This document shows, piece by piece, positions 28,001-40,000 of a stretch of DNA of 64,000 bases. Position 1 is the stretch's first letter; every line of letters starts with the position of its first letter. The notes below the pieces were generated by a model. It searched no databases, had not been told where the DNA came from, and worked only from the letters and a program-made list of their open reading frames with translations. This DNA is from Antilocapra americana (lineage: Eukaryota; Chordata; Mammalia; Artiodactyla; Antilocapridae). The position numbers and the translations under genes are program-made. The DNA lies in the NCBI GenBank assembly GCA_007570785.1, contig ML662479.1, positions 475,670-539,669 of the forward strand, read 5' to 3'.

Positions 28001-31000
28001 CAGCGCTGACATATGCTACCAAGCGGACAACCCTGGAAACACGCCGTGGGGGGGCCAGGCATGAAAGACGAGCGTCTGACTTTGCTCACACTATGTGTCC
28101 AGAATAAGCAGATTTACAGGCAGTGTGGTAAAAAATGCAAAGGGTAAAGGAGCTGAGTTAGCAACAAAGCAAACTAGGGGAGGAAAACTACGAAGAGCCG
28201 CCCACGCTGGGACTGCCTGCACATCAGTGCCTCCTGCAAGCCCAGGCGGGCCCCGCACGGTCTCTGCGCCAGACCCGCACTCAGCGTCACCTTCACAAAG
28301 CGCGAGGGGTCCCCAATGTAGCCACGTATTTGTAGACAAGGGTCACTGGCTTCCACAGTCCAAGGAACGCAGAGCCTTGAGAATCCAATCAACCCATTCA
28401 CCTCCCACCAACACCTCAAAACTGCCACAGTCCATGGAGACCGCTGAGCACAGAGGAACCCTACCTGCTTTGCCCACACAAAGGTGGGGGCTGACACCAG
28501 GCCCTGCACCCCGAGCATGGCGCGGGGGTGAGATGGACACCCCTGGGCTCCGTCCTCCTGAACCCAGCCCTTCAGGACCCAGACTGATGGAGACCAGTCC
28601 CTGGACAACAGAGGCAGCTCCAGGCCCTGGGGGTCTCTCCCCAGATCCAGGAGGCACTCTCAGGGAGCGCAGGAAGGACACGGAGGCAGCAGGAGATCCG
28701 GCCACAGAGCTGCCTCTTGGTGACGCAGAGAACCCTGGACAAAGCCTTCTCACGCCTGAGAAGGGGGCCGAGAGACCCGCAGCCCGCCAGTAGGTGCAGC
28801 TGGGGCATCCGGGACTCTGTCGGGGGCTCCATGGCTCCACCCGAGGCAAGAGGCCCAACAGTTTTCCGCTTCCCCACATTCTGTGTTTGAGCCAGGACAC
28901 ACCACACCCAGACCATGCGCGACCTGGAGGCCTGGCAGCAAACCTGTGAACATGCCCAGGAGGTAGGCAGAGAGCCGCACACCCGCGACACCCGGGCTGT
29001 CAACCAAATGAATCTGCCAGGAGGTTCCTTTAAAATTCTAATTTCCGAGCTTCTTTGCAAAAAGGACTCAGCCTCTGCAGGGCTGAACGAAAATGTACGT
29101 CTGTCCTGTTGCAACGAGTGGCCCTTCGCCGAGGCCCACAGCCCCCTCCCGAGCGCCCCCTGCCTGCGCCCACCCGCCCACACCTGGTGGCTGGCCTGCG
29201 TCCCGCGCGCCTGCACCGTGGCCAGGCGGTCGTAGTAGCGGGAGATGGGGTTGTCGTGCTCGATGCCCTTCTTGGCGCAGCGCTGCTTGTAGATCTCCAC
29301 CAGTGACAGCGAGGAGGGGTTGTCCTCTACCAGGCGCATCTGTGGGGACACGGCCACCACGCGGGGGACTGGAAAGAGGAGAGACAGCGGGTGAGGCGGG
29401 GGCCGACCGCCCGTGGGGACTGACCGGCAGAGCGCGTCACGCGTGTACTCAAACACCCACAGCGTTCTGCAGAGTGGATTTCTCAATTCATTTGTTCTGG
29501 GGGAGTCTGAACTTAAGGGTAAGAGATCTCAGGTCAGAAGAGGCTGGATCACAGCCCAGCCAGCAGAGAGCTCTGAACGGGACCAGACACCATGCACGGC
29601 AACAGGCCCCAACCCCAGGTCCACGTGAAGGGTGACCGCCGTTCTCTCCGCGGCTGGGAATCACAGGCAGCCCGGCCCCGCCCCACGTGACAGGGTCACG
29701 GTTCACCCAGAACAACTCTGTTCTGTAAAGGCCTCACCCGAGGCTGCTGGATACCGCCTGAACGAGATGTCAGGGCCCTTCCTGGGGCTCGATTCCCAGG
29801 CAGGCACCTGAGGCGGTGCCCACATGGAAGGCTGTGCCTGGAGCAGATCAAGAAGTGAAAGTGGAAGTCGCTCAGTCGCATCCAACTCTTTGCCACTCCA
29901 TGGACTATATAGTCCATGACATTTTACAGGCTAGAATACTGGAGTGGGTGGCCGTTCCTTTCTCCAGGGACTCTTCCCAACCCAGGGATCAAAACGGGGT
30001 CACCTGCATTGCAGGCGGACTCTTTACCAGATGAGCCACCAGGGAAGCCCAAGGAGAGATCAAAGACTGCTTAAAAACTGTGCGGAACTCGCCACCAGCA
30101 AGCCCTGCTCGGCTGGCGTCACGGGAGCCTGGGTAGGCTCCCCGGTGAGTGGAGACGGCTGCATGCCTGCCGGGCCTGCTTCTCCAGGCAGGCGCTGGTC
30201 GGGCATGTCCTGCGGGCCCCTGCGCCCAGCGGGGCATACCTGTGAAGAACAGGTGCCTCTTGGTGGTCTCCTTCCGCTTCTCCAAGCAGGGGTTGAGCAG
30301 GCGCAGCAGCTGTAGCACGCGCTCCTCCCGCCGCGACTCGGTCAGGCAGGCATCGTTCATGACCAGGTATGGGTAGATCTTGCCGTTGTGCCCACGGATG
30401 TAGAGCCTCCTGGCAGCCGTGTTGTGCTTCTGCACGATCTCCACCCGGGGCATGAACCTGCGGAGACCACGGGTGCTGACACCACGCCCCATGCCCACTC
30501 CGCCCCTCTGCTTTGAGGAAGGAGTTTCCCCGATGACGGCCGGTGGGGGTGGGGGGTTGGTTGCTTATGCCCAGCCTCGCAGGGACTGGGTACGGGGGCA
30601 CCTCGGCAGCGGAAGGACAAAAGGGGAGGAAGAGAAGGTGAAGCTGGGGTTTCAAATGGTCGCGCTGAGGGCCCGGCCTCAGCAGTCAGAGGACGCTGGG
30701 GACCCCAGCAATGGGAGGGCCTGGGCCCCTGAGACAGAGGAGCCACCGCCGACGGGCCAATGCGGGGCCCGCGCACCCTCGGGACTGACGGCGGAGGGGC
30801 CCCCTGGGCCGCGCACCCTCGGGGCTGACGGCGGAGGGGCCCCCTGGGCCGCGCACCCTCGGGGCTGACGGCGGAGGGGCCCCCTGGGCCGCGCACCCTC
30901 GGGGCTGACAGTGGGAGGGAGCGGCAGGGTCTGATGTGGAGGACCCTGTTAATGGTCACCACGTCCCAGCTCCCTTTACATTTTAAATAAGATGCAACTC

Positions 31001-34000
31001 GCTTTGCTCTAAAGAATCTCACCACTCTGATCCTGATTCTGCTTTGAATACCGTGCTTTCACGGTAAACACTGCGAAAACACTACGGGTTCACCCAGATG
31101 CCTGAAAGGTGCCCAGTGACTCCAATCCGAGGGCGGTCCCTACCCTCTCCAGGGGCAGAGGGGAGGGAATCACAGTGTGAACCGCCGACCGGTCGGTCTC
31201 CCTGGAGGGCCTCCCAGGCATCAACTGGGAGGTGTCCATGTCCCCGGGCCAGCCAGGCGCACTCACCGAGCGATCTTGATGTAGTAATGTGTCGGCTTCG
31301 GCATCAGAAACTCCCCGGGAATTTCCACCTCGGCTGTCTGGGCTGAGAAGTTGCTCAGAAACCGGCACTTCTCTTCAATGAGGAAGAATTTCGGAAGCTG
31401 CTTGGTTTTAGCCTCCAGGATTTTGATCCACTTTTTCAGTTTGGAAATCAGATTATGAAGCTTCATGGATCCTGGAACACTGAAGTCAAAATCTGCAAAA
31501 TAGAACATGATTAGAAACCTTTTCGGTCACCTGGGTGATTTCCAATTCACTGCGCATCTAAGGCTCAGGCCCAGCCCAGGGAGGAAGCAGGCATGTTTTT
31601 GACCTAGTCTGTAATAAAGTGCTGCGAGAGGCAGGACTCCGATAAACAGCACATAAAACGCCGACTGTAGTAAACGGCGCCGGGGCTCTGGCATCACCCA
31701 CGCTGCACCAACTCCGCTCGCCACGCCCACGAGTGACTGACTGCGTATCCGTGTCATCAGTTTCACGGTCGACGCCTTCTCTCGTGGGTTTTTCTCACGG
31801 CGTTTCTCCTGCTTTCCTTTACCATTTCGCGTGAGGTCCTGTGCTAGCGAGGCGAGCATGGGGGAGGCGGGTCTCCATCTGCTGGGGCTGCAGCTTCTCA
31901 ACTTGTGGGCAGGAAGCTGTTATCAAGGCCAGGCCTGATCTTCATGGAGAGTTTGTTTGTTGTTAACTTTTATTTTGAAATAAATATTCACAAGAGCGCC
32001 AAAGTACGTACAGGGAGGGCCACACACCGCTTTCCCAAACCAAGGCACTGGGCGCAACCCACGGGGCTGATTCAGACGCAGGACCGGGCGTGTGCTGCGC
32101 GCACCCGTGAGACGCGTGCGGGGCGCTGTGTCACCCAGCACTGTACCCAGGAGGCCCCCGTCCACCAGCTCTGGGCCATGCCCGCCTCCCCCACGCCGAT
32201 GCCTGGCCGCTGCTGGTCTGTTCTCCGTCTGCGAGTGGCTCTCTGCGTTCAGCATCATTTCTCTGAGGTTCATCCAAGTTGCCGTGTGTGTCAGTTAATT
32301 CCTCTTCATCTGCTTGATGAGTGTGGACGAGCCACCCTGTGTGTCTCTTGGAGGGGCATCTGGGGACTCGCGTTGGGGCTCTCGCCACGAAGCGGCTGTC
32401 ATGCTCGGGCACAGCGTCTGCACACGGGTGCAGAGACGCCTCGGGACCGCCTCTCGGCAGCCGCTCACGGACAGGGAGCTGGAGCCAGGGCTGTGACGCT
32501 GCTGTGTGCCGAGGGGCAACTGCCCTGCGGCCTGCAGCCCAGAACCCACCGCGGACACGGGTCGGTCCCGGGGCTCGAGGCAGGCGTCCGACGCGCTGCA
32601 GCTGGCAGTGGTGCGGCAGTGCCTCGAGGCTGGCCTTCTTCCAAGCCTCAGCGCTTGTGCGTCTTTCGCGTCAGAAGCCAGCTGTGTTCCACTTCTAATG
32701 CTCTACTTCGGACTACGTTTGGCTGTAGATACAGATACGCTGAGTATCACTTCTTTCCAGGAGTATATGATGGCTTCCACAAACGTTCACCTCAGACACT
32801 TCCTTGTCCCGTGAGGGAGAGACCACACGCGCTCCAGCTCCGGGGGGCGCGGCCTGGCCTGCATGCACCCGGGGGACGAGGGTCCCTGACGGACACTCGG
32901 GCTGAGGGACAGCGGCCATCGGCCTCAGGTCACGCGGGGGGGCCGGAGTCTTGCTCCCACGGGTCCAGGAAACGCGAGAGCCCCCTCCCCGTCCCCCTGA
33001 CACCAGAACCACCCCCCCAGGGACCAGGGGGGTCCCTGCCGGTCACTCGGGGCCTGCACCTTCGGGTCTTACTGCTTCAGCTGACCCTGTCCAGTCTTCC
33101 CACTAAAACCTGGCAGGCGGAGGGACTGCGTCCTAAAACCCTGTGTCTACCCAGGCTCCAATTCTTTGACTCTTCCCTGCAGGGAAGGCTGTGCGATCCC
33201 GGAGGCAGGGGAGTGTCCCGTTTCCTTATAGTCTAACCCGCCCGCCCGGAGCTGCGTTCCAGAAAACCAATGGAGGTAGTTAACCAGGATGGGTAGGACT
33301 GAGGAGGAAGGTACGGCCGCTTCCCCAGGTCGGGACTCACCGGTGGTGAACTGGCCCTTCAGCTTCTGGAAGACGGGGTCCTGGGCAGTGGCCTGGGCCC
33401 GCCGGGCCAGGGACTCGGAGGCAGCGCTGGAGAACATGGTGGAGACGTTGGACACGTTCTCCAGGCCCACCCCGAACGTGCTCACCAGCTTCTTGACGAA
33501 GTTGAGGGTGTGCGGCGTGATCTTGGCGTCCGACACTGCTCCGCTCTTCTCAAACGCCACGGAGTAGCACTTGGCCAGGCCCTGCTGCAGCTGCCGGAGG
33601 ACCTGGGCGACAGAGGCAGGCTGGGCTCGCACCACAGAGCTCTCTGCTCGAGCGCGCTGCCCCCCACCCACTCTCACAGTGAGCTGCGTCCTCAACAGCA
33701 AGGAACAGCTGTCCCGACCGTTGACAAAAGGACCCACACCCCCACCCTTCGCATCGCACACGCGCCCTTCTGTTGAGTCGTCAAGGGAAAGCCTATTTCA
33801 GACCACACACACAGAGTAACGAGGGCCTCATGGCCAGCCAGATGACAAACGCTGACGGTTTATCGCCACCACCGAGGAGGCGGCCTGAGAACCAGCTCTG
33901 GCCCCTGGAGATGACGGCCCCCGGGGTGACCTTGCCCACATCCCGCTGCTCCCTGGCCAGTGGTGGGATTTCGGCGGTTAGGTTCAGACAAGTGAACAAG

Positions 34001-37000
34001 TAAGGGTTTTAAGGGCAGCGGGGGCTTCCTCGCCGGCGTCTTCACTTGCAGTCTTCTGCTCTGGTGGTGACGACAGCAGCAGGCTGCAGACGTGAGGCCT
34101 CCGTGGCTCCGTCCGCCAGCCCCCCCAGACACGTGAGCGGGGAGCTCGTGCGGACTGGCCACGGCCCTCGCGAGGGCACGCAGCGCCCCGCCCTTGGCGG
34201 CGCATACCTCCTCGTGCCAGTTCTCCCGGAACCAGACCATCTGGTCGACGATGCCTTCCAGCGAGGACAGCAGCGTTGGGTGCAGCTCCCGCTGCATGTG
34301 CATGATGCGGCTGCAGCGCCACATGGGGGCCGTGGCTCTTATGGGCCCTGGATCTGATGCAGAATGGGACTGGTTACCCACTGAACTTGGCTGCTGCTGT
34401 CCAGAATCTGAGAGCAACACACACAACGCCAATGTCAGCGCCGAGCTGACCGACGGCAGAGTCGGCGCTCCGAGGACCCCCCGGCCAAAGGAACGCTGGT
34501 TCCTGCCGGCGCGGGACACGCCCCGGGGGCTTCCCGGGGCTGCGGGGCAAGCAGAGGGCGCACGGGTGGGGGTGCGAGCGGGTGGGTGTGTGACTGGGCT
34601 CCAGCTGGGGGGCGCAGGCTCCCTGGACTCTCTCTAACTGCAGTGGGAGTCTGAGCTTTTTTTTTTTTAAGGTCTGGCAAAATATTTCACAATTCATTCT
34701 CTGTATTACAGCTTCAAGAATCCAGAAGTATTAACAAGTCAGCCTACATGCTTTCATCTAGGAGAGCCAAACCACAGGTATAAAATAACATTAAAAACAA
34801 AGCCACTTGCTACTTAAGAAATGTTACAGAACTCCTGATGCTCATTTTTTAAAGCTTCAGCTCACTCACAACAAAAGCCCTTAACTTTCAACTGACCCAA
34901 ACTCGAATCTACCTAGACAGCCAGGAGGTTGGTGCGAAGACCCACCCCACACAGGACCGGGCGCTGCCACCACCGTCGGGAGGGGGGAGTCGCCTTCCTG
35001 GAAAGGCTCTGGCCTTGCAGTGAGCGCGTCTGTGTATTAAAGATGCGGGAAGCAAGCGGTGCTTTGACAGAGCATCATGCTTACAGGGTAACTGAAACCA
35101 GTAAGTGGGTAATTTCTCTACGGACCACAGTAATCACTACAGATTAAAAACTTCTATTTTGAATAAGTTTTTACATCGGGTTAAGATTGATTTTTTTTCT
35201 TTTTCTTTAGGCTATACCATGTGGAAGTGGGATCTTAATTCCCTGGCCAGGGATCGAACCCGTGACCCCTGCATTGGAAGCTCCAAGTCCTAGCCTCTGG
35301 ACCACCAGGGAAGTCCCAGGTAAGACTGATTTCTATGCGGATTCTTCTGACAGCTGAAGGTATTATTCCTTGTGACACAGTAAGTGACATTCACACTGTC
35401 TGTCAAATGCATTTATAACTACTGAGGTAAGTTCAACTTTTGTTGTTCGTTTAGTCACTCAGCCACGTCCAGTCTTTGCAACCCCATGGACTGTGGCCAG
35501 GCTCCTGTCTGTAGGATTGCCCAGGCAAGAATACTGGAGTGGGTTGCCACTTCCTCCTCCAGGGCATCTTCCTGACCCAGGGACTGAACCCATGGCTCCT
35601 GTCTTGGCAGGCAGATTCTTTACCGCTGAGCCGCCCACCTGGGCTTCACACATTTTTCCCTACTTATGGGTGGAATCACTGGAGTGGATGAACACCTTGT
35701 CACACTATGGGGAAGGAGAACCAGCAACCTCATGGGAAGTCAGGTTTCGTCTTCCCGCCCTGGTGCCCTCCCAGTGTGTGAACACAAGGTGGGCCTGGGC
35801 TGGAGGGGGGCTGCTGGTGGGACCCAGCCCCGCGGCCTGGCCGCCACCCCCTGGAGACCTACCGCTCTTGTAGCGCTCCCGCTGCTCTATCTTCAGCGTC
35901 AGGTACAGGGTCCGGATGGGGAAGTAAACGGCCTGGGGATACACGCGTCCCACCTGCTCAGAGAGAGTCAGCCGTGAGGGGGAAGCGGCGCGCACCTGGC
36001 CAGTGCATGGACGGTACATACAGGAGGCCAGACTGAACAGCAAGCCCAGCGTCCAGCTTGGCCTGAAGGACCCAGGAAAGAGCAGCCTGGTGGACGCTGT
36101 CAGTCTCACCCACCCGAGACTCTTCCTGCAGAGCCAGCTCACTGTCGTCTGATCTAACCTGGTGACGACAGACACGCAAGTGCCTGCACCTCAGGCCAAT
36201 GACAGAGCACACAAAACGAAAGCAGTCTTCACCAGAACTGAGAGCAGGCCGACCACAGGACTCCCTAGCAAGTGACTTCACTCTGCCCAGCGGTGGGGCA
36301 GAGGGGACTGGCCTTTTTCTTGTAGGTGAGAAAAGCCAGTTTGGGTCAACTAGAGTTCTGCGGCTCCTTCGGAAGGGCTGAGCAGACAGGACCCAGCTTG
36401 GCTGGCTAACGTATGTTAAGAGACTTCCAGTGAATCATAACACCAAATACAATCTATGTCTTGACGGATCAACTCCAAGTGAAGGGCTGGTACCCAGGAA
36501 CACGGCCGCAAGCGCTCAAGGAAAAATGAAACCACTTCCGGGTGCCGTGTGGATGCTGTCCGTGAACAGCGAGCGAGCAGCGTGCCCGCAGGGGCGTGGT
36601 TACAGGTTCACGTGTGAAAGGTTACACACAGGACTCTATAATTTTATAAAACAAAGCACCATCAAAGGCACTAATCCCAAACTGCATCCACACGTCCCCT
36701 GTTCAGGCCCTCTCGGCCTTTGCGCAGGAGGACAATCTGGAGCCCCCCTCAAACACGGGTCACGACAGTTCTACAGGCCCCGTCCCCGCAGCCTGCCCCA
36801 GTGCACACAACTGTCTGCCTCCGGCAGCAGCAGCCGGACGGACAGCTGGGCCCAGAGCAACAGGCCCCACAGCCCGCCGAGCTTTCTCCTGGGGCTCAGA
36901 GCGCCCGGGCCAGCCCATGACGGGAGTCGGCTGTGAGCGCTGACCGCACACCCGTGCTCGGTCAGTCACCCGAGTGCTCGCCAGGGACCCTGCATTTTAA

Positions 37001-40000
37001 CAGAAGGCCTGCTTTATGCGTGTCTTACGCGGCAATGTGTGTAAGGGAAGAAGTGAGCATCCTGGCACTGCAAGTCCAGCAGATCGCTGCCCGCCAGCCC
37101 CGCTGTGCTCAGCTGCTTTCGTCTGTGCTTTATGCCAAGTGACGGCTAACTGGACACCTGCCCGTCCATTGGACGTAGTTTCAAAACTCTGAGCGTGCAC
37201 ATTTTCTTTCTTGGAAAAAAGGACGTGAAATGAAAACACCTTTTTTGTGACCACAGAGGCCTCGCGGTCCCCACCTGGCTAATCAGGTTCAAAAGCAGCT
37301 TTCCCTCGGAGCCGACCAGACAGGTGAGCAGCTGCGGGATCCAGGCCAGCCACTGGATGGGCGGCACGCCGATGCAGTACTTGTCCACGGCATCGGCCAG
37401 GGTGTTCTTGTCATCGTCAAAACTCAGGAGCCACAGCACCTAAGACAGAAGGGAATTCAGCAAGCTGAACCAAAGTTTCCGGTTCCGGTCAGGGGACGTG
37501 CCCCTGACATTAAACCACCGCCCAGGGCACCTTTCCTGGCATCGTGGGAAAACACGGACAAAAGGCCCACATTACGATGAACCTTCACTATAAATCTGAC
37601 AGATAAATAACGCTGAGAATTTAAAGACAGTGTTCATCAAGACTTAGCTTTAACGCCAACGACTAACTGATCTGGTCAGCTGGCTAGCGATGGTCAGTGT
37701 GGACCCCAAGAGGCTCCAGCCTGTTATCCACACTCGCGATCTCCCCAGAACAAAATGGGCTTCTGCTCACATCTCAGATGACCTCCCCACCAGCGTGAGG
37801 CCGCCCCCTGCTGGCAGTCTGGTGTCAAGAGACGTCTGAAAGGATTCCATCCAGAGTAAGCACGCCGGAGGCGGGCGGTGAGCTGGCTTCCGGGCATCAC
37901 CTCGGTCAGGCTGTTGTCTACAGTCGGCTTTCACTACTTGGATGTTCAGTCCAAACTCTGACATTAGATCAAGGGATCCTGAACACTCCTAACCTTTATT
38001 GGACAAAATAAGCAGAACAACCTATTCTTAAGTTCTCTGCAAGAATGGATTCTGGGTTGTACGGATGTGTTTCCCGGGGAAGCTGGGGAGGGTGTTCGGG
38101 CTTAAGCAGCCACCCACTGGGCACACGTGGATACAGCCCTGTGCCCGGTGCTGCAGTGGGGTACCGCGGGACGACCTCGCCCTGCAGGAACCCTGGGGAC
38201 TCAGCGTCACCTGTGACCAGAGCCGACCTGCTCCGGCCTGTGTGCACGGTCCCTGGGGTGAGAGGTCAGTGTGAGGCGTGCACCAGGGCGCGCTCCTGGC
38301 AGAGCCCTCGCGGTCTGCAGGAACCCCTGCCCAGTGTGAGGACATGAGTCCTAGGACCCACCCACACTCCAGGCTCGGTCTTGCCGCTGAGAAGTCCTCT
38401 GACCCTAAGTGCGTCCGGGCCTCCACTCTCCAGCTTTAAACAGGACCTACGGACTCTACGTGCTGCCTCATGCCAGGCACAGACCAGGAGGCCGCGGAAC
38501 CTCCGTCCAAACGCAGAGGTCCCCAGGAAGGCCTCTGGTCACAGCAAGTCCTCCCGGCCTCACCTTGGCCAAGTACTTCCTTGACTTGCTCTCATTCTGG
38601 TGCCGGCACGCGTGCAGGTAGCAGGTGATGGCGGACACCCCGAGGTGCAGCTGCCGCTCCTTGACAAAGATGCTCTCCAGGTAGTCGCCCCACATGGCCC
38701 AGGCCTTCACCAGGACGTCGTGCATCTGCACGGCCGCCGAGAACGCCTTGTTCGCCTCCTCAGACCTGCGGGATGCACGTCAAGATGGTGACGCCACGGG
38801 ACAGAGAGCCAGCCGTATTAGAGGGCCTAATTCTGCAGCGGCTGGTCCATTCAACATGCTGTGTGACCACCGCCTCCGCGGAGGCTGCGAACATTGTCAT
38901 CACCCCCAGGCAAACCCGGACCAGGAAGCACTGCATCCCACTGCCCCCAAACCCCAGCGCCGGCGACCACCTATGCAGTTACTGCTGCTCGGTCTCTAGG
39001 ACCAACCACTCTGCACGTCTCACGTTAACGGACCCACGGACAGTGATTTTGTGTGTCTGGACTCTTTCTGTCAGGCTCAAGTGTTTTTGAGGTTCATCCA
39101 TGCTGACGTTCATGTCAATACTTCATTCCCTGGAGAAGGAGATGGCAGCCCACTCCAGTATCGTTGCCTGGGAAATCCCACGTAGCCTGATGGGCTACGG
39201 TCCGTCATAGGGTTAGGGTCATGAAAGAGTCAGACATGACTTCGCAACTGAACCACCACCACTCCTGCCAAAAGGTTTAAAGTAAAACATAACGTACATA
39301 CCTCGCGCAAAGTCAGAAATACTCAACCTATATTTAAGAGCTGTGTTACGTATGCTAACCTAAGAGGGTCTGGTGATGCCTGTGATTAAAGAAACACGAG
39401 GTTTATGTCTGCTGTGGAGAAGCAGCAGCATCTCAGCCACTGTGGATTGCCCTGCCGCTGCTGCCATCGCTTCAGTCGTGTCCAGCTAGCTCTGTGCGAC
39501 CCCATGGACAGCATGAAATAAATCACTGACTAGAATGTCATGGACCTGCTATTTGAACTCAGATTTACCAGCCTTATTTGTAGTAATTTTCATATAACAG
39601 TAATTTCAACAGATAAGAAAAAAATTCAGACTGCCATAGCTATATCATCTCCGAAATGGAATATCCTAAAGTTCTAAAAATCATGGTTGTATTTTTTATT
39701 ATTCTGTGTTTGAGCTTCATTATAAAACTCATGTCTGTCCACGTATAAGCCACGGCTGAATTCCTGGACCAAAGATTTTAGAAGAGAATTCAGCAATGTC
39801 TTCGTCACACAATCTGCTCATCACAGAAAGCCTGGCCCACTCTGCTAGTGATGGATATGGAATTTTCAGGTCATCTGAGGGGTCACTCGGTGTTAAAAAA
39901 AGTCTTTTAACTCTTACTAGTAAATAAAAGTTATTTATTTCCTGGTGACTCAGATGATAAAGAATCCGCCTGCAATGCCAGAGACCTGGGTTCAGTACCT

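Larger units (their letters stand above)
26606..29183 (-). other. TRRAP intron between T34 and T35 (2.6 kb)
   Basis: Contains the TG/CA repeat, a CHR SINE (27298-27561) and L1 sequence (27570-28100). The remainder (28,100-29,183) is GC-rich and not recognised; its long open frames have no family resemblance. Confidence 0.85.

Noticed and set aside
28095..28793. 232-codon + strand open frame in a TRRAP intron
   Set aside because: No domain, no splice or promoter context, and partly adjacent to L1 sequence.
31905..33236. 443-codon open frame on the + strand
   Set aside because: It lies in a TRRAP intron, has no recognisable domain, includes probable L1 sequence and sits in GC-rich DNA where long chance frames are common.
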